Program-made: the position numbers and the translations under genes
Source of the DNA: Choanephora cucurbitarum
Taxonomy: Eukaryota; Mucoromycota; Mucoromycetes; Mucorales; Choanephoraceae
NCBI GenBank assembly: GCA_025331435.1
Contig: JAIWNI010000032.1
Coordinates: 62,001 to 126,000, forward strand
DNA: 64,000 nt
Direction of reading: 5' to 3'
Shown here: positions 12,063 to 23,804 of the stretch, piece by piece
Numbering within the stretch: position 1 is the first letter of the stretch
How the letters are laid out: each line of letters begins with the position of its first letter
Notes under the pieces: generated by a model
What the model was told of the DNA's origin: nothing
What the model saw: the letters and a program-made list of their open reading frames with translations, nothing else
Database searches by the model: none

Positions 12063-12867
12063 TTATATAGAAAAGCAGGTTTGTGTGGAAATAATGCCTT
12101 GTTGTGTCATGGCATCAATCAGTGCTTGTAATGGTTGAACCTCTTTCCTGCTTAACAAATCAAATTCGCTGGCAAAGGATATAAAATGCGCAAATAGCGA
12201 ATTTAAATGAGGCTCCTCATGCAGTGATAATATCTTGTCATAGTGATGATAATATATGTGAGCAAACAATCGAAACAGTTGCTCGAATATTCGTCTGATC
12301 AGAAAGGGAAAATCGTGAGGGAAATCTCGGCCGGCTTTTGTTGGAAATAGAGATTCATCCTCCATCATGCTCTGTATACTGGATGCCATAGAATCAATGT
12401 ATTGAGGTGCACACAGTTTTATCTTTTTTGAAGAAGCATCAATCCAAGTATACTCAGTACTAAATACACCTTTCATTCTTTAGTTTCTTACTGTCTACAC
12501 ACACATAATGTATTACCTAGATCCTGCAGACATGACTGGACATGTATAAGGTGTACAGAAATCAGTAATGGAACCATAAAACATATTTAGGTGATTGAAA
12601 AACTCAAAGGCTATAAAAAGAGAGAGTGAATTCTTCTATTGTCTATGTCTTCTAAAATCACTTACTGTTAAATGCAAGCCATTCATTGACATCAATGTAT
12701 TTAGGTAGTTCAGTAAGCAACCTAAAATTGCCTTTTACTAGTGTGTGCGTTACATAAGGTGGTGTCAGAAACAGTGGTTTCGAATCTATTTGCATGGCAT
12801 TGACGTGATTGGCATTCTTTGTCTTTGAAAGTTTGTTCTTTTTTCCACCCAAGCTAACCTGACTCAT
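12063..12867 (-). CDS. MOB2: MOB2-like NDR kinase activator
   Basis: Exons 12867-12666, 12610-12517 and 12459-12063 encode 230 residues, about the size of a MOB core. MOB proteins bind and activate NDR/LATS kinases. Blocks such as LVKGNFRLLTELPKYID, QYIDS...SLFPTKAG and AHIYYHHYDKI resemble fungal Mob2, the partner of Cbk1/Orb6 in polarity and cell separation, more than Mob1. The zinc ligands are complete: C-x4-C in DFCTPYTC and H-x4-H in HIYYHH. The acceptor at 12460 was preferred over one 18 nt upstream because it gives a 57-nt intron and the family's AGSSTEYTW junction instead of a six-residue insertion. The neighbours MAPKKK and Spg1 act in polarity or cell-cycle signalling, but a functional link is not shown. 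Confidence 0.88.
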
Positions 12868-13760
12868 TTAGTCATCTGAGTTTCCTCTCTCTCACTTTCT
12901 AATCTCTCTGTGTATAATATACCTAAAGCTTAAGAAACTCATACTGTTCGTCTTTCTTCTTTTTCTTTATATGACCTATACAAAAAAAGAGAGAGAGAGA
13001 GAGAAAGGAGGGAAGTGAATAGAAGAGAAGTTTTTAAAAAGCCAACATTTTAAGTTCAAGTTCGGACGATTCTATTTTATTCAGGCCCTCTATCAATTGG
13101 CGCATTTAAGAGTGAGAAGAGAGAGAGAAAAAAAAATATGACTAAGTGCAAAGCAGACAAGGTAATTTTTTTTTTTACTGAATTTAGGTCTAACTTGTTA
13201 TACAAATATCAGTTTCTCTTGTGCCCATTTCTCTATTGGTTCTGTACCAAGTAAGGATAGAAAGAAAGGCTCATGTCAAGAGCAAAACATTGAGACTAGC
13301 CTTATTACAGTAACTTCAATATAATGCTTGCTCTTCTTTAAGTAGAACTTTGGTTTCTTTTGATTTGTTCCAACATATTTAGAGCAAACTGCTTTTGTGA
13401 GTCCAAGTACACTTGAATTCAAGAATATATGCTCAATAGAGAGTAACTTTTATCAAGAATATCAACACTTTTAAATATAGCAATTATTGTACCACCTGCT
13501 ATTAAATCTACTTTTCTTTTGAACAGTATGACTCGGGAATAAGTCTTGATGACATAATAGGCTCGAGTAACATAAGGAACGAGAAGAAAGAGAGAGCGTC
13601 TTTGATCTTATTACCTTCTTTTTCTTCTCTACAAATAATATAAAAATAACTAACCAGATAAACAAGTTATTCTCTTGTACACAAAAGAAGTTGTCAATAA
13701 CCTCCTCTCCTCTTTTCACAGTTTATTCTTTTTTTTTTTTAAGAGAAATCGAAATAGTAG
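12868..13760. other. Intergenic, GA microsatellite tracts
   Basis: No convincing gene. GA-dinucleotide tracts lie at about 12987-13006 and 13114-13130, consistent with a CT-rich leader of the MOB2-like gene read on the minus strand. An 82-codon minus-strand open frame at 13719-13471 starts with a Lys/Gly/Glu-rich stretch and a hydrophobic segment but has no family signature, and its composition fits chance. Confidence 0.35.
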
Positions 13761-14686
13761 TTATGTCATTTCTGCAGCATAAGCAACACCTTCACTGTAC
13801 CAAACAACAATGCCCTTTCTGAGCTCTTTTTGCCAAAGTACACCTTTGTATTGGAAAGTCCAGAAGCTCCAGAAGACAATCATCATTAAACCACCTATCG
13901 TGCTGACCAGCAACAATTGAATGATATGGTGAATCTGAAACAAGTACTTGAACGCATACCCATCCCACTTGGCTAGCCCAATATAAACCAGAGCCCAAAA
14001 GCTACCTGTCCCTAACAGACACCAGACACGAAAGACAAACAGACGAAAACTACCTAGCTCCCATAGTCTTTCCTTTCTTTTTCTTTTCTTTTTACTTCTT
14101 TTGTCGTTTCTGTCTTCATTGTCTTTGGAATCCAGTTGATTGGTGAATTCCCAGACAAGGATACCCCATGCATGGCGTCTTTCTAACATGAGCATCCAGA
14201 ACAGGAAAGTAGTGGTCTTGTTAAAGCCTGTTACATACAGTCGTTCAGAAAACAGGTATTCAGACAATAGCCAACCTGTACAATACAACCAAGTTCCATA
14301 GATCACACAATGGCGCTCAATTTGAAGCCAGCCAAAAACGTGTGCCAATAAGTGTGTTATATGGAACAGAAGATGAAATAAGATAAAGACAGGCGGGAAA
14401 GTATATCCCCATGGAAATGGTTGGATATACACAATATGTGCTGATAATAATATAATGGCAAATGATAGGGTATATGTAATGTATGAATAGGATAGTTGGC
14501 TTCGTTTCTGATTAGTTTGACTATACCATTTACTATAGACTTCTACACTTACATCATGCGAGTGCTTTTTAATATAGGAATTTCATCATTTTCATCTGTA
14601 TGATAGCCTTCATCTGATGTATAAGAATCAAATGAACGGTGTGTATTGGGTGGAATATCTGATTCATACGATTGATTTGTCACCAT
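13761..14686 (-). CDS. Multi-pass membrane protein of unknown function
   Basis: Exons 14686-14553 and 14499-13761 give 290 residues; an in-frame ATG at 14740 would add 18 hydrophobic residues. The intron (53 nt, GTAAGT donor, CTAAT branch-like motif) was chosen over a nearer acceptor that would leave only 32 nt. After an acidic, Ser/Thr-rich N-terminus there are roughly six hydrophobic segments: about 56-78, 86-110, 117-135, 146-158, 195-218 and 227-258. Between segments four and five lies a strongly basic loop containing KRSKKKRKRK. There is no signal peptide in the shorter form. I do not recognise the family. The basic loop could be cytosolic and lipid- or protein-binding, but that is inference. 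Confidence 0.7.
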
Positions 14687-15435
14687 ATAGAAGAGATAAA
14701 ATAAGTATGAAAATACAAAGAAAAAAAAGTTTATCTCCACTTTATATATAGATCAGTTATTTTCACGTGAATTTGAAATGGGGAGAGGGATCGGAAACTA
14801 TAACTACGAAAAGCTGTCACGTTTGCAAATCAAGTAGTCTAGAAGAGGGGGTTTGCCTTCAGAGAAGGTTTACAGGGAGAAAACGTCAGGGCAGACAACT
14901 GTGTCAGAATGTAACGTGTATAGTTCTCGGTTTGTTAAAGGAAAAAAGTGTAATGAAAGAGGGGGGGTATTGAGAGAGATTGATGAAAATTAGCCATACC
15001 GAGTCATAGATAACAAGATACTATAACGATAGGCAATCACCCGCTTATCGAAGAAAATGTATAGAAGAAGCAACTTCATAAACTGTTATCATTGAACTGA
15101 GAAGAAGAAGACTTCTTTGTTTATGCCTGTGTTGTTAACTACGAACAAGGAGTTAAGGCACTTGAATATCATGTACATTTGTTTAGCTATTCTTATTTGG
15201 ATGATAGTACTAATAAAGAAAGAAGGTGCTTTTGGCTCATATGACAGGTGTAATGTATAGCTATATATATTTCAAAGTGATCAAGTTTTAATGAGAACAT
15301 AAAGCAAAAGAGAGAGAGAGCATCTTTAAGGTGGACTTGAGATTGTATGAAATCAATTCAGGCTGTATGTATGCGTTTTATTAGCTATTCTTGTTGAGAG
15401 AGAGATTGCGACCTGTTTATCAACTCAAGATCTGC
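14687..15435. other. Intergenic, nothing recognised
   Basis: AT-rich with GA tracts near 15308-15321 and 15395-15405. No supported ORF, RNA gene or repeat. It contains the 5' flank of the membrane-protein gene and, near 15400-15435, the 3' flank of the GTPase gene. Confidence 0.4.
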
Positions 15436-16429
15436 TTAGCAATGTTTATATTCAACAATAGGACCGCCAATATCAGACACTTCTGGCAAAGTACAAGTCA
15501 AATCAAATACTTTGGCCAAGACGATCTTATAAATCTTTTGCACATTAATGGACTCTGCTGTTGAACAAAACACAAGGGGCGCTTTCATGGCTCGAGAATA
15601 CTTTCTTGCCTAATCAAGGTTGTGTTTGGATTAGTTTTAATCGAAAATGAGTTCAGGTACATTGTTACGTGCCTGTCGTGTAATTTCATCTTGATCCTCA
15701 TAAGCTAAATCAACAAACTCATCATATTTTGTGCCCACTAGCACAGGAATAGCACTCTAAATACACATATAAGAATGAGATGGGTCAATATCATTGTCAT
15801 TATCGTTTTCTGTTTAAAAAAAGGTATACCTTATTCAGACCTCTTGCTTGTCTATACCATTCTCGTAGATTGTTCAATGTTGATTTTCTGGCCAAGTCAA
15901 ACGTAAACAATATGGCTACAGCATCACCACATACTAATGGCATCATACTAGCAAACTCTTTTTGTCCTATAAAGAGATACGATTTAACTTTGTCTAGTCT
16001 CGTTTTCATTATTGTCTTACCTCCCAAATCCCATATACTAAATGTAATTTCTGTTTGACGAATCACAACAGTTTTCTCCATGAAATTTACACCTAAACCC
16101 GCATACAAAAGAAGGGCTAAGTTTTCGTTGTATATCATCTTTCTTTTGTTTTGGCTTATTTACCAAGTGTTTGTGTATATTCTGTATCGTATGCCCCTTC
16201 TGCATATTTTATCATCAAGCTTGTCTTACCAATCTGTGCATCTCCAATGATTCCCATTTTCAGGATAACACTATCCTTTGTTAGTTACAAGAAAAAAAAA
16301 GGAATCAAGTTGTTTCACCATCACTTGTGGTTCCTTATACCTGCTGTTTGGGACAGAGCTTTCGCCTGTATTTGCTGAAGGAAGCGAGCTGGTGGGTGTT
16401 ACTGTTGATGAACTTTCATGAGAGGTCAT
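15436..16429 (-). CDS. SPG1: Spg1/Tem1-family small GTPase
   Basis: Six exons, 16429-16341, 16270-16164, 16092-16021, 15966-15830, 15756-15673 and 15609-15436, encode 220 residues. The family controls the septation-initiation or mitotic-exit network at the spindle pole. The P-loop GDAQIGKTS is at 39-47, the switch II WDLGGQKEF follows, and GTKYD replaces the Ras NKxD motif as is normal for this family. The blocks [22 protein letters not shown] and [13 protein letters not shown] are diagnostic. There is no C-terminal prenylation cysteine box, again as in Spg1/Tem1. A 30-residue Ser/Thr-rich N-terminal extension precedes the G domain. The last intron appears to use a GC donor (CAG then GCACGT at 15672), since this alone reproduces the conserved [15 protein letters not shown] segment. 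Confidence 0.93.
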
Positions 16430-17577
16430 TGTTTGATTTTTTTTTCGAAAAGAACTTGAAGAGATTCGAGTTAAGCAGAAGAGAAATAGAGATAGCAAGA
16501 GAAAAGAAAAGAGAAAAAGATATTGACTACCAATTGTAGATTTTAATGGCTACAGGAGTAAATCAGTAATTCATTGTTTGTTCCATAATTGATTGTTTAA
16601 ATGAATTTAATCTAGTTTTCTTTTCTTTTTCATCTTATTCACAGCATGCAACCTACTTGATATTTTTTATCGGCGTTCAATAGATGTCTAACAGCGTTAG
16701 AGACAAACAATTCTTGCATACAATCTGAAGCTGAAAACAACTTGGTTACTCCTCCAAGAGAAATGACTTATTTTTTTTAGTGTTGAACCAAATGTAAGAG
16801 GGTAAAATTCTTTTGACTGTAGAACATTGCTATTTCTACTCTGTAATGAGATACGTGCTTAATTCTTACAGAGAACATGTTGAACGGCAAGGCTGACTAT
16901 ACCTACGAGAACTGTAGACCCATAAAGATAAAAGTTCAAATCTCTTTATTTTTAATATAATCAACATTTTTTGTAAACAACCTAGGTAAGCTATGAATTA
17001 ATACTATCACTGTGACAAAAAAGAATTGACTGAGATGATAGCTAAATGTACTCAATCCTTCAGCTATTTAAATCGTTGAATGATGAAGGTATTTAGCTAT
17101 ATTCAAGTTATTTTGTTCGTAGTGTACTTCTAGAGCAGAAGTGTCTATAGAAAGAAGTCTCTTCAAAGCTTTGTTAATAGTTGTCTTCTTCAAAAGATCT
17201 TCAATGTTACCTTGGCGCAATCTTTGTTTGTACTACTGAATGTTTTGTCTTACATCCAAACTGAATAGCGACAAACTCAATCGTTTGACACTGTGACAAT
17301 ACCTTCAATTGTCTCAGGGTAATGGGATAATAATTTCTGACTTGCCAGTCTCTATTGTAGGTCCGGAATCAAGTTTCTAGCCTGAACATACTCTGACAAC
17401 AAATCTTCCTTTAACAATGTTCGCTCTGCAAACTCCCAATTTTTTTTAATTTTTTGTTTTATTTTGTCTTTTTTTGAATACTACTAAATGTATAGAAAGA
17501 GTGCATGCGTGTGATGTGTGTATATACTAAAGGAAGAGCGTAAGAGAGAAAGGGAGATGAAGAAGATATTAAGCAGC
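16430..17577. other. Intergenic, nothing recognised
   Basis: AT-rich spacer of about 1.1 kb. The first 120 bp is the purine-rich flank of the GTPase start. I see no ORF with family features, no tRNA-like cloverleaf and no direct repeats. The end holds the 3' flank of eIF4A. Confidence 0.4.
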
Positions 17578-19002
17578 TTAGATAAGATCAGCAACGTTCA
17601 TGGGCATTTCTTCAATTTGAGTGTTGTAGAATTGTTCAATATCTCTCATGGCACGGACATCATCGCTGGAAACGAAGTTGATAGCAACACCCTTACGACC
17701 GAAACGACCACCACGACCAATTCTGTGAATGTAGTTTTCACGGTTAGTGGGCAAATCGTAGTTGATAACCAAGGAAACTTGTTGGACATCAATACCACGG
17801 GCCAACAAATCGGTGGTGATCAAGACACGAGAAGAACCAGAACGGAATTCCTTCATGATAACATCACGTTGACCTTGGTCCATATCACCGTGCAAAGCAG
17901 AGACAGTGAAATCACGGGCTTGGAGCTTTTGAGTCAACCAGTCGACCTTTCTACGGGTGTTACAGAAAATAACGGCTTGGGTGATGGTGACAGTTTCGTA
18001 AAGATCACACAAAGTATCCAACTTCCAGTCTTCCTTATCAACAGCAATGTAGAATTGCTTGATACCTTCCAAAGTCAATTCATCACGCTTGACCAAAATT
18101 CTAATAGGGTTTCTCATGAACTTCTTGGTAACTTCCAAGACGTCAGCGGGCATGGTAGCGGAAAGGAGGACAACTTGAGTAGATTCAGGCATCAATTGGA
18201 AGATATCGTAGATTTGATCCTTGAAACCCATGGACAACATTTCATCAGCTTCATCCAAAACGAACAACTTCATGTGCTTGGTGTTGAAAGCACGTCTGTT
18301 TTGGATCATATCCAAGACACGACCAGGAGTACCAACAACAACTTGAACACCAGATTGAAGAGAGGCAATGTCTTCACGGATGTTGGTACCACCAATACAA
18401 GCGTGAGACTTAATGCCCATGAAATCACCCAAGGCCATAACGACCTTTTGGATTTGAAGAGCCAATTCTCTGGTAGGAGCCAAGATCAAAGCTTGAGGTT
18501 CCTGGAGGGAAACATCAATAGATTGGAGGACGGAAATGGAGAAAGTGGCGGTCTTACCAGTACCAGACTGGGCTTGGGCAATAACATCGTGACCCTTGAT
18601 AACGGGCATAATAGCACGTTGTTGAATAGCAGAGGGTCTTTCGAAACTATAGACCGTAAAGTAGAGAGTTTGAGTATCTTTTCCACTTTACAATAACTCT
18701 TCCCTCATATTTGTACATATGCTCGAGAACTAAATCAAGTATAACTTACCCGTATGCATAAACACCACGAAGAAGTTCGGGCTTGAGGTTCATGTTATCG
18801 AAGTTGTCGATAACTTCTTCCCAGTTGGACTATAGACAGAAAAAATTTTTTAGTACATGATATAACGTTTTCAAGACTATCTCTTACTTCGATTTCGTTA
18901 TCTTGGAGTTCTTGCAAAGGTTCGTTACTATTCGATAGAAAGAAAGTCAAGCGATTTAGTAAGCTAAGCTAGCCATCCTTATGTCTCTTCTTTTTACCTC
19001 AT
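17578..19002 (-). CDS. TIF1: Translation initiation factor eIF4A
   Basis: Exons 19002-18998, 18927-18888, 18829-18750 and 18646-17578 give 397 residues, the family length. It is the DEAD-box RNA helicase of the eIF4F complex, unwinding mRNA 5' leaders. Motifs are complete: [11 protein letters not shown] (Q motif), AQSGTGKT (Walker A), [36 protein letters not shown] and [13 protein letters not shown]. The first coding exon contributes only ATGAG, splitting codon 2; the joined N-terminus reads [15 protein letters not shown]. Codon use is very biased. A 392-codon open frame on the opposite strand is a shadow of this bias. Confidence 0.96.
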
Positions 19003-20203
19003 ATTGAATAATAGGTTAAAGAGAAAGAGAAAGAAGAAAAAAATTTCAAAAAAAAAATAGTCTAGGGGTTTGAATCTCAAATTAGTACGTCACATTTTAA
19101 GCCTTCTTTTTTTTTTAGGTGAAAGAGAATGACCCTTTTTAAGGAAACCTTTCCTCTTTCTTTATCAGATATGACTATGCGGTTTTCAGTACTTCCGCAG
19201 CCTACAAAAATTAAAAAGATCGACTGCGATAAGTTCTTTTTTTTTCTTCAAATCTATTGTGAGCATATGAAGTTCAATGAATGTTTCTTAAAGGAAATGA
19301 ACGTGAAGGTTTTTCTTCTAAGTGAGAGTGTTATTAGCTCTGTTGAATCGCTGGATCATATAAACATTCTGTTTCGTAGCTTTCACGCTAGTATTTGCTT
19401 TCATTCACTGTTTTTTTTTTCGAAGTAAATGGGTCTGTTTTATTAAACTATTCAATGTGGATTATGTTCTTGCTACGGTTGAGCTTTTCTTATGTAGCTT
19501 CATCATGCCCTGAAATTTATGTGTATCGTTGTAGTGACAATGCTAGCGGTTCCATTCCCTTTTTCTTTTGAGAAAAAAAATCAACTCTTACATCTGAACC
19601 TCATACAAATCAATCTCATTGTCAACTCGTACCTTGCTTGCTACTATTGTCTACTTGTTGTATTCAGCTACATGTGGTCATCGAACTTTCTTATGCTGGC
19701 ATAATGTTACTTCAACTGTGGACTTGCTCTATTTGGGAAGAAGAAAAAGGAGTGACCTGCATCAAATGACTGTCCATATGATATGAACATGAGATGTAGT
19801 CATTGTACTGAAGACATTTTAGTCTTATACAATGAAACAGGTTTTTCTCATATTCAGTTAGTCTCTCATCTGAAGGATAATCCATTGTTTCTTTATCGTG
19901 TAAATAACTTTATATTTCTCCTTTACCAACTAAAGGCTCAGACCAATCATGTATGTAAACATAGCTTGATTTGAAGGCAATTCTCTTTTATCTATCATTC
20001 AAAGACGAACACTGCCAAGCAGTGCGAAAAGTGGATGTACTAAATTTTAGTAGACTGTATCATCTGAGTTTGCAATAAGATTTAAAACGAAAGAGAATGT
20101 ATAATACAAGGATGGCTTAAGAAGTCCAAATGGAGGCATGCACATATATCCAGATCGACAGTTTCATGAGAGAGATGGACATTCTTGGGGCTTGAAGATT
20201 GAT
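19003..20203. other. Intergenic, nothing recognised
   Basis: AT-rich spacer. The first roughly 130 bp contains A-rich and GA tracts that fit the eIF4A leader. A 99-codon plus-strand open frame at 19129-19428 has a Phe-rich composition typical of translated T-rich spacer and no motif. No RNA gene or repeat seen. Confidence 0.35.
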
Positions 20204-21177
20204 TTACTCAGGCTTCTCTTTTTTTGGTTTTGCTACAACAAAGCAGGTGGTACCCAAGTGCCATCGAGAATGTTCTACAACCTCTAATTTTTGTTTGACC
20301 CGCTCATCTTCAAATAAGCTCATAATATCTCTGTTCCACCAGCAACCCCATTGTTTGACATGCTTGTCTGCATTTGAGTCTAATAGACGGTTAAGCCAAT
20401 CATAATGAGAACGACCGTGTTCTAACAAAAGCACGCGTGATTCTTCTGATCGGCACGAATCAGCCATCTGAACAAGTGCCTCTACAGGATCACCACAAGA
20501 ACACAGACCAAACGTGTCTACTACTGTATCATACTTCTTTGTCTTCTTCTCTTCTATGCTGACTGTCTCAAAGAATGCTTGATGAAATCTGTCTTTGTAA
20601 GACCCGAGGAACTTGGCTTTTGCCTCATCCAACATAGGCTCATGTCTATCTGTGAAGGTAGCTGACTGTACTTTGTTGGGTTTATAGTAATCAAAGTTTC
20701 GACCTGTGCCTGTTGATACTTCCAAGACATCACCCTAGCAAGTCAAAATCAATAGTATAAATGTACACATGCTTATGTAAGTAAAGTGATAATATATTGA
20801 TACACATATATATTTACTTGAGCTTTTCCAATCAGCCAACGTCTTAAAAGTCCAACACCCATCACAATCTCATCCCAGCCGATCTCTTGATCGTACTTTT
20901 TGGCAACACTCTGCCATATATTGGCAGTATCGAAACTAGAAGGTGTTAAGCTGGGATCTTGTGCGCCTTTTCCTGACACCATGTCGTTTGTGTCATTCTT
21001 GCTCTTGAATACAAGCATACTAACATAAGCAGCAGACACATAGAGAACTGCTCCGCCCATCAGGACGGGACCTAGCTTTGGTTTAGGTTTAGGAGAAGGT
21101 GTAGGCTTAGGAGTGTTGATAGGTTTATATTTGAGGCCTGCTGATGCTGCTTTGGTAAATGCCTTTCTCGTAGACAT
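20204..21177 (-). CDS. OMS1-like mitochondrial methyltransferase-fold protein
   Basis: Exons 21177-20818 and 20734-20204 encode 296 residues. A basic, Ser/Ala-rich N-terminus (1-20) looks like a mitochondrial presequence. A Pro/Lys-rich spacer (22-34) and one membrane segment (about 37-57) follow. The rest is a class I SAM-dependent methyltransferase domain, with motif I EVSTGTGRNFDYY at about 125-137 and an acidic-plus-hydrophobic motif near FTDRHEPML. This order (presequence, single membrane anchor, methyltransferase fold with G-T-G-R-N) is that of fungal OMS1, an inner-membrane protein linked to respiratory function. Substrate is unknown. Confidence in the fold is high and in orthology moderate. 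Confidence 0.85.
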
Positions 21178-21394
21178 AATAATTTTTAATAAAGAAAAAA
21201 ACAACCATTGAAAACTTCAAATTAAAAAAAATTGCAGCACATACACTAATGATTGGTTTGAATAGTAAAATTAGACGTCTTGCACAAAGATGCGCGTTGG
21301 ACAACACAATCCTTTCTCCTTCTTTGCTGCTTCCATGTGAATGATTAATTAATCAGCCATTGCCAAGATATTCAAGACCAATATACAAGGGCTG

Positions 21395-22100
21395 TTTCTC
21401 TCGACTGCATTAAGAGCATCATAAGAAAAAGAATGCAGAGATGGAAAGAAAGAAAGCCAAAGATTAAGAGTTGAAATAACGATAATAATACAATGAATTT
21501 ATTAAAGACAAGTTTTTCTCTTGCGCAATGAGTACACAGGTACTCCTCTTTGTATAGCCTTAATGACTTCAATGTCATTGGCTATTATCTTTCTTATGCT
21601 TAGCATCAGATGCAAGATTGGTATGTGCTTGCTGGAGAATTCATTGATGCTGGTGGGAAAAGCAAGGTGTGTCGAGCGCTTCACAACAAACAAGGAGCCT
21701 TTAGCCTTCTCCAGAGCCATTGCCTGGATATTGTTGCTTTATCGAACAATCAAAGTTGTTAGTACTTGTCTAATTGTTTATGATGTGTACTTACAATCGA
21801 TTACAATACCCACATGTCTGACGGCAACGGCTTGCTTTTGGAGCATTACAGGGCGCTTGAAGTATGCTTTCTGTAATACCTTGGTCTCAAATTCACTTGA
21901 TTGAGCGCCAATCTCAACACATCCAAGACGGCGATTGCAGTATTGGAAGCTCATGTCGGGGATTTCACAAGCTTCCTTCCTTGTAATAGGCTTAGTGTCA
22001 CCAATGCTTCTACTGCTGTTTGTAGTCGATGACACTTCATTTGACTGAGAGTGCCTTGAAAAGTTAATGAGACAAAAACTAGGCTCGTGTTTATCAGGTG
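21395..22100 (-). repeat. Dispersed repeat, copy B, inverted relative to copy A
   Basis: Reverse complement of 1-638, essentially identical over about 640 bp. Because it lies wholly inside the window it shows more of the left part: the minus-strand coding frame stays open leftwards to about 22100 (Ser/His-rich, then a block containing DMSFQYCNRRLGCVEIG). It then has the intron and the second block ending with the stop at 21504-21502. The match ends abruptly at about 21395, a few codons into the transposase frame, which copy B lacks. I do not recognise the encoded protein. Near identity implies recent copying or gene conversion. Confidence 0.85.
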
Positions 22101-23804
22101 AAGAGAAAAAGTGTTAAACGCGCAAAAAAGTCTTTTTCATTTTTTTCTTCATTTCCTAAGGCCTAAATAATACTCCGTATAAAACGCCAAAAAGAATTTG
22201 GATTACACTGAAAGTCAAGGGTTCAATCATAATCAGTTGAGTCTACTTTGCAAGCAATCTTTGAATAATGATAAAAATAAAGACATAAAGTCTTTGGCTC
22301 TAAACATATCAATTTCTCAAAGTCTTTGCTTCTTCTTTCAGTTTATGATTTGTTTTTTTACTACTAAAACCTATGGTGTTATACTAAAAGAAAGTGTATG
22401 TGGCTGTCTATCTTTATGGAAATTAAGCAGAAAATATCAGCAATATGTCTATCATTGCTCATGTCGCTTGTGCACAGGGAATTGAAAGGAAAGATATCAA
22501 ACATTGCTTTGAAATAAACTTAAGTGTAACTAACTAGTCAAGGCAATATTTACTTAATACAGCAAAGTGATGCCATTTAATCGCGATAATAGTGTAATTA
22601 ATAAAATGACGTACAAATCCTTATTGTCAGCCGAGGCATAAAAAAAAGCATTGAGTCATTTATTTTTTCTCAACTCGTCTTAAGGCATGATGTTACGGAT
22701 TCGGATTTTACAACCTGCTTTGTTTCTATTTGAAAAGAAAGTTTAAAGGATTTGCTTCTGACGTGTAAGGTACCAATCATTCTTTTATTTGATAAAATGA
22801 AATTCCACTAAATTTCAATGCTGTAGTACTCTACCATCAATCATATAAATATTCACATATTTTTCATGAAAAGCTTCTTTAGCTATTGGCTGTGTTACAT
22901 AGTTTCAGCTCCTGGCATATTTGCTCAATCAACTTTGAAAGCCATTAAACAATGACTTTTCTTTGAATGTATCAATTCATTTGCTTCAGTGGAACAATTC
23001 AAGAGCCCTTTTAAACACCAATCTCTTTCTTTGTCTACTATCAAAAAGCCCTCTTAAAAGCTTCTTAACAGATCTTCCTGCTTCTCGAGTCTCATAGGCT
23101 CAGGTGTGCCAATTTCTACTTACTGTATTCTGTAATAAATTCATTCATTGAGATTCTATTTGTCTGAATTCGAAAAGCTGTAGCTTTCATTCAAGCCTCG
23201 GTTTATCCCGGTTACATTTTTATCCATAGCAAAATTCACAAGTCGCATAAATATTATGGCCTTGTGATCAACACCTAACTGTACTTGGAAAAATAACAAA
23301 TCCTTTAATCGCATAACTGCTTTTGTATGAAATTGACAATGTCTATCCTTCGAACAGAATGATCTGTCACCGATATACTTCAATTGCCTTTTTTTTTCTT
23401 TAGTATTATTTAGCTATGATTTTGCTCTTTGGAGGATGCTAAAAAATCATGATCTAAGCAAAAAAAAAAAGAAAATTGTTTCTACTCAACTACTCATTCG
23501 ATGAGCTTTAGCTCTTTGAGTAGAATTGAATTCAGGCTATTTCTGGCTTTTTTTAAGCAGGGTTATATAAGTTTTCCAATTTCAATTCATAAGGGATCAA
23601 ACGCACAAGATTATAGCTTGGGAAAAAAATGTTTTTGAGACTATATTCATCTTCAAGGTAAGATTTGATCTAAAACCCGACAAAGAATTGTGCTACTCTT
23701 GATCCGTCTCTCTTTTTTCTTTTAAATCTTCCCCTTCTTTTTTCTCTGCCTTTTCTCTTTTTCTTCTCTTTTCACACAACAGCAAGTTGTTCAATAAAAA
23801 GAAG
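22101..23804. other. Intergenic, nothing recognised until a CT-rich leader
   Basis: AT-rich spacer with no supported ORF. The final roughly 100 bp (23700-23780) is strongly pyrimidine-rich (runs of CTTTT and TCTTC), as in leaders of actively expressed fungal genes, and immediately precedes the peptidase start. Confidence 0.4.

Noticed and set aside
12460..12476. MOB2 exon 3 starting at 12477
   Set aside because: That acceptor gives a 39-nt intron and a six-residue insertion in a conserved junction; the acceptor at 12460 gives a 57-nt intron and the family sequence.
13471..13719. 82-codon minus-strand ORF
   Set aside because: The first half reads a hydrophobic, Lys-rich translation of spacer sequence, with no partner exons, no motif and no clear promoter.
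14521..14552. A 32-nt intron in the membrane-protein gene
   Set aside because: A downstream acceptor at 14500 keeps the same frame and gives a normal 53-nt intron with a branch-like motif.
17518..18696. 392-codon open frame on the plus strand
   Set aside because: It lies exactly opposite eIF4A, and the codon bias of that gene removes stops on the other strand. The translation is Thr/Asn/Asp-rich with no family features.
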